From Acidothermaceae bacterium (GTDB lineage Bacteria > Actinomycetota > Actinomycetes > Acidothermales > Acidothermaceae), in assembly GCA_025925185.1 (NCBI GenBank), contig JAICLV010000147.1:1-5798 (forward strand): a DNA stretch of 5,798 nucleotides, in the 5' to 3' direction. Of this stretch, positions 5,629 to 5,798 are shown in pieces (positions within the stretch are counted from its first letter, which is position 1; each line of letters opens with the position of its first letter). A program made the position numbers and the translations under genes. Below the pieces are notes generated by a model. The model worked only from the letters and a program-made list of their open reading frames with translations. It was not told where the DNA came from and did no database searches.

Positions 5629-5798
5629 CTACGGCACGAGTGAGTTGGCTGCGCTGGCGATATCGGCGGGAAGGGCTGTGGCGCCGACGTCGTTGGCGGC
5701 CTGCGTGTGGGCGCCGCCGGCGATGGCAAGGCGGGTCAGGGCGGCTAGCCGCCGAAGGTCATCGGCATGCGTCGCGATGAGCGCGGGTGTCAGCGCAA
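5629..5798 (-). CDS. C-terminal end of an unrecognised protein (5' part outside window)
   Basis: On the minus strand an open frame enters from the window edge and ends at a TAG at 5629-5631, giving 55 visible residues. It is Ala-rich and amphipathic: LTPALIATHADDLRRLAALTRLAIAGGAH, ending in ASAANSLVP. High GC at third positions and the tight convergent spacing with the LysR gene support it as coding; the other two minus-strand frames hit stops near the edge. The DDLRRLAALTRLAIAGG stretch looks like a MerR-type helix, but it lies at the C-terminus, where a DNA-binding domain of that family would not be, so I assign no function. Confidence 0.5.
   Translation of the reverse strand, partial: ALTPALIATHADDLRRLAALTRLAIAGGAHTQAANDVGATALPADIASAANSLVP

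Overview
The window is GC-rich DNA with dense genes, short intergenic gaps and strong G/C preference at codon third positions. Tandem guaB and guaB3, a small intracellular chorismate mutase of the Mycobacterium tuberculosis type, and a LysR gene that appears to be leaderless all point to an actinomycete. I cannot name the genus from the sequence.

Layout. (1) Positions 1-1981, plus strand: the 3' part of guaB (IMP dehydrogenase), then, 47 bp later, guaB3, an IMPDH-like paralogue without CBS domains and with His in place of the catalytic Cys. These look like one purine-pathway transcription unit. (2) Positions 1982-2137: a compact control region with a TTGACA -35 element and two nearly identical 16-bp palindromes 86 bp apart, one on each side of the promoter. 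(3) Positions 2138-3796, plus strand: a 552-residue flavin-dependent aromatic hydroxylase of the polyketide/phenol hydroxylase type, with a strong Shine-Dalgarno. (4) Positions 3806-4117, minus strand: chorismate mutase, convergent with the hydroxylase and only 9 bp away. (5) Positions 4174-4201: a perfect GC-rich hairpin whose minus-strand exit is T-rich. It most likely ends a minus-strand transcript coming from about 4630. (6) Positions 4220-4628, minus strand: a short putative metal-binding protein and, downstream in another frame, a doubtful second small ORF that stops 18 bp before the hairpin. (7) Positions 4678-5607, plus strand: a LysR-type regulator divergent from the small protein, with a -10 box exactly where a leaderless mRNA would need it. 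(8) Positions 5629-5798, minus strand: the C-terminal end of an unrecognised gene, convergent with the LysR gene.

How it fits together. The guaB/guaB3 pair belongs to guanine nucleotide supply and the chorismate mutase to Phe/Tyr synthesis. The hydroxylase has its own promoter and a paired operator, so it is probably an inducible accessory gene acting on a phenolic or polyketide-like compound. Its repressor, from operator symmetry most likely TetR-like, is not encoded in the visible window. I found no mobile element, CRISPR array, tRNA or rRNA. The most distinctive features are the twin operator, the natural sequence differences in the chorismate mutase, and the small-gene/terminator region divergent from the LysR gene.
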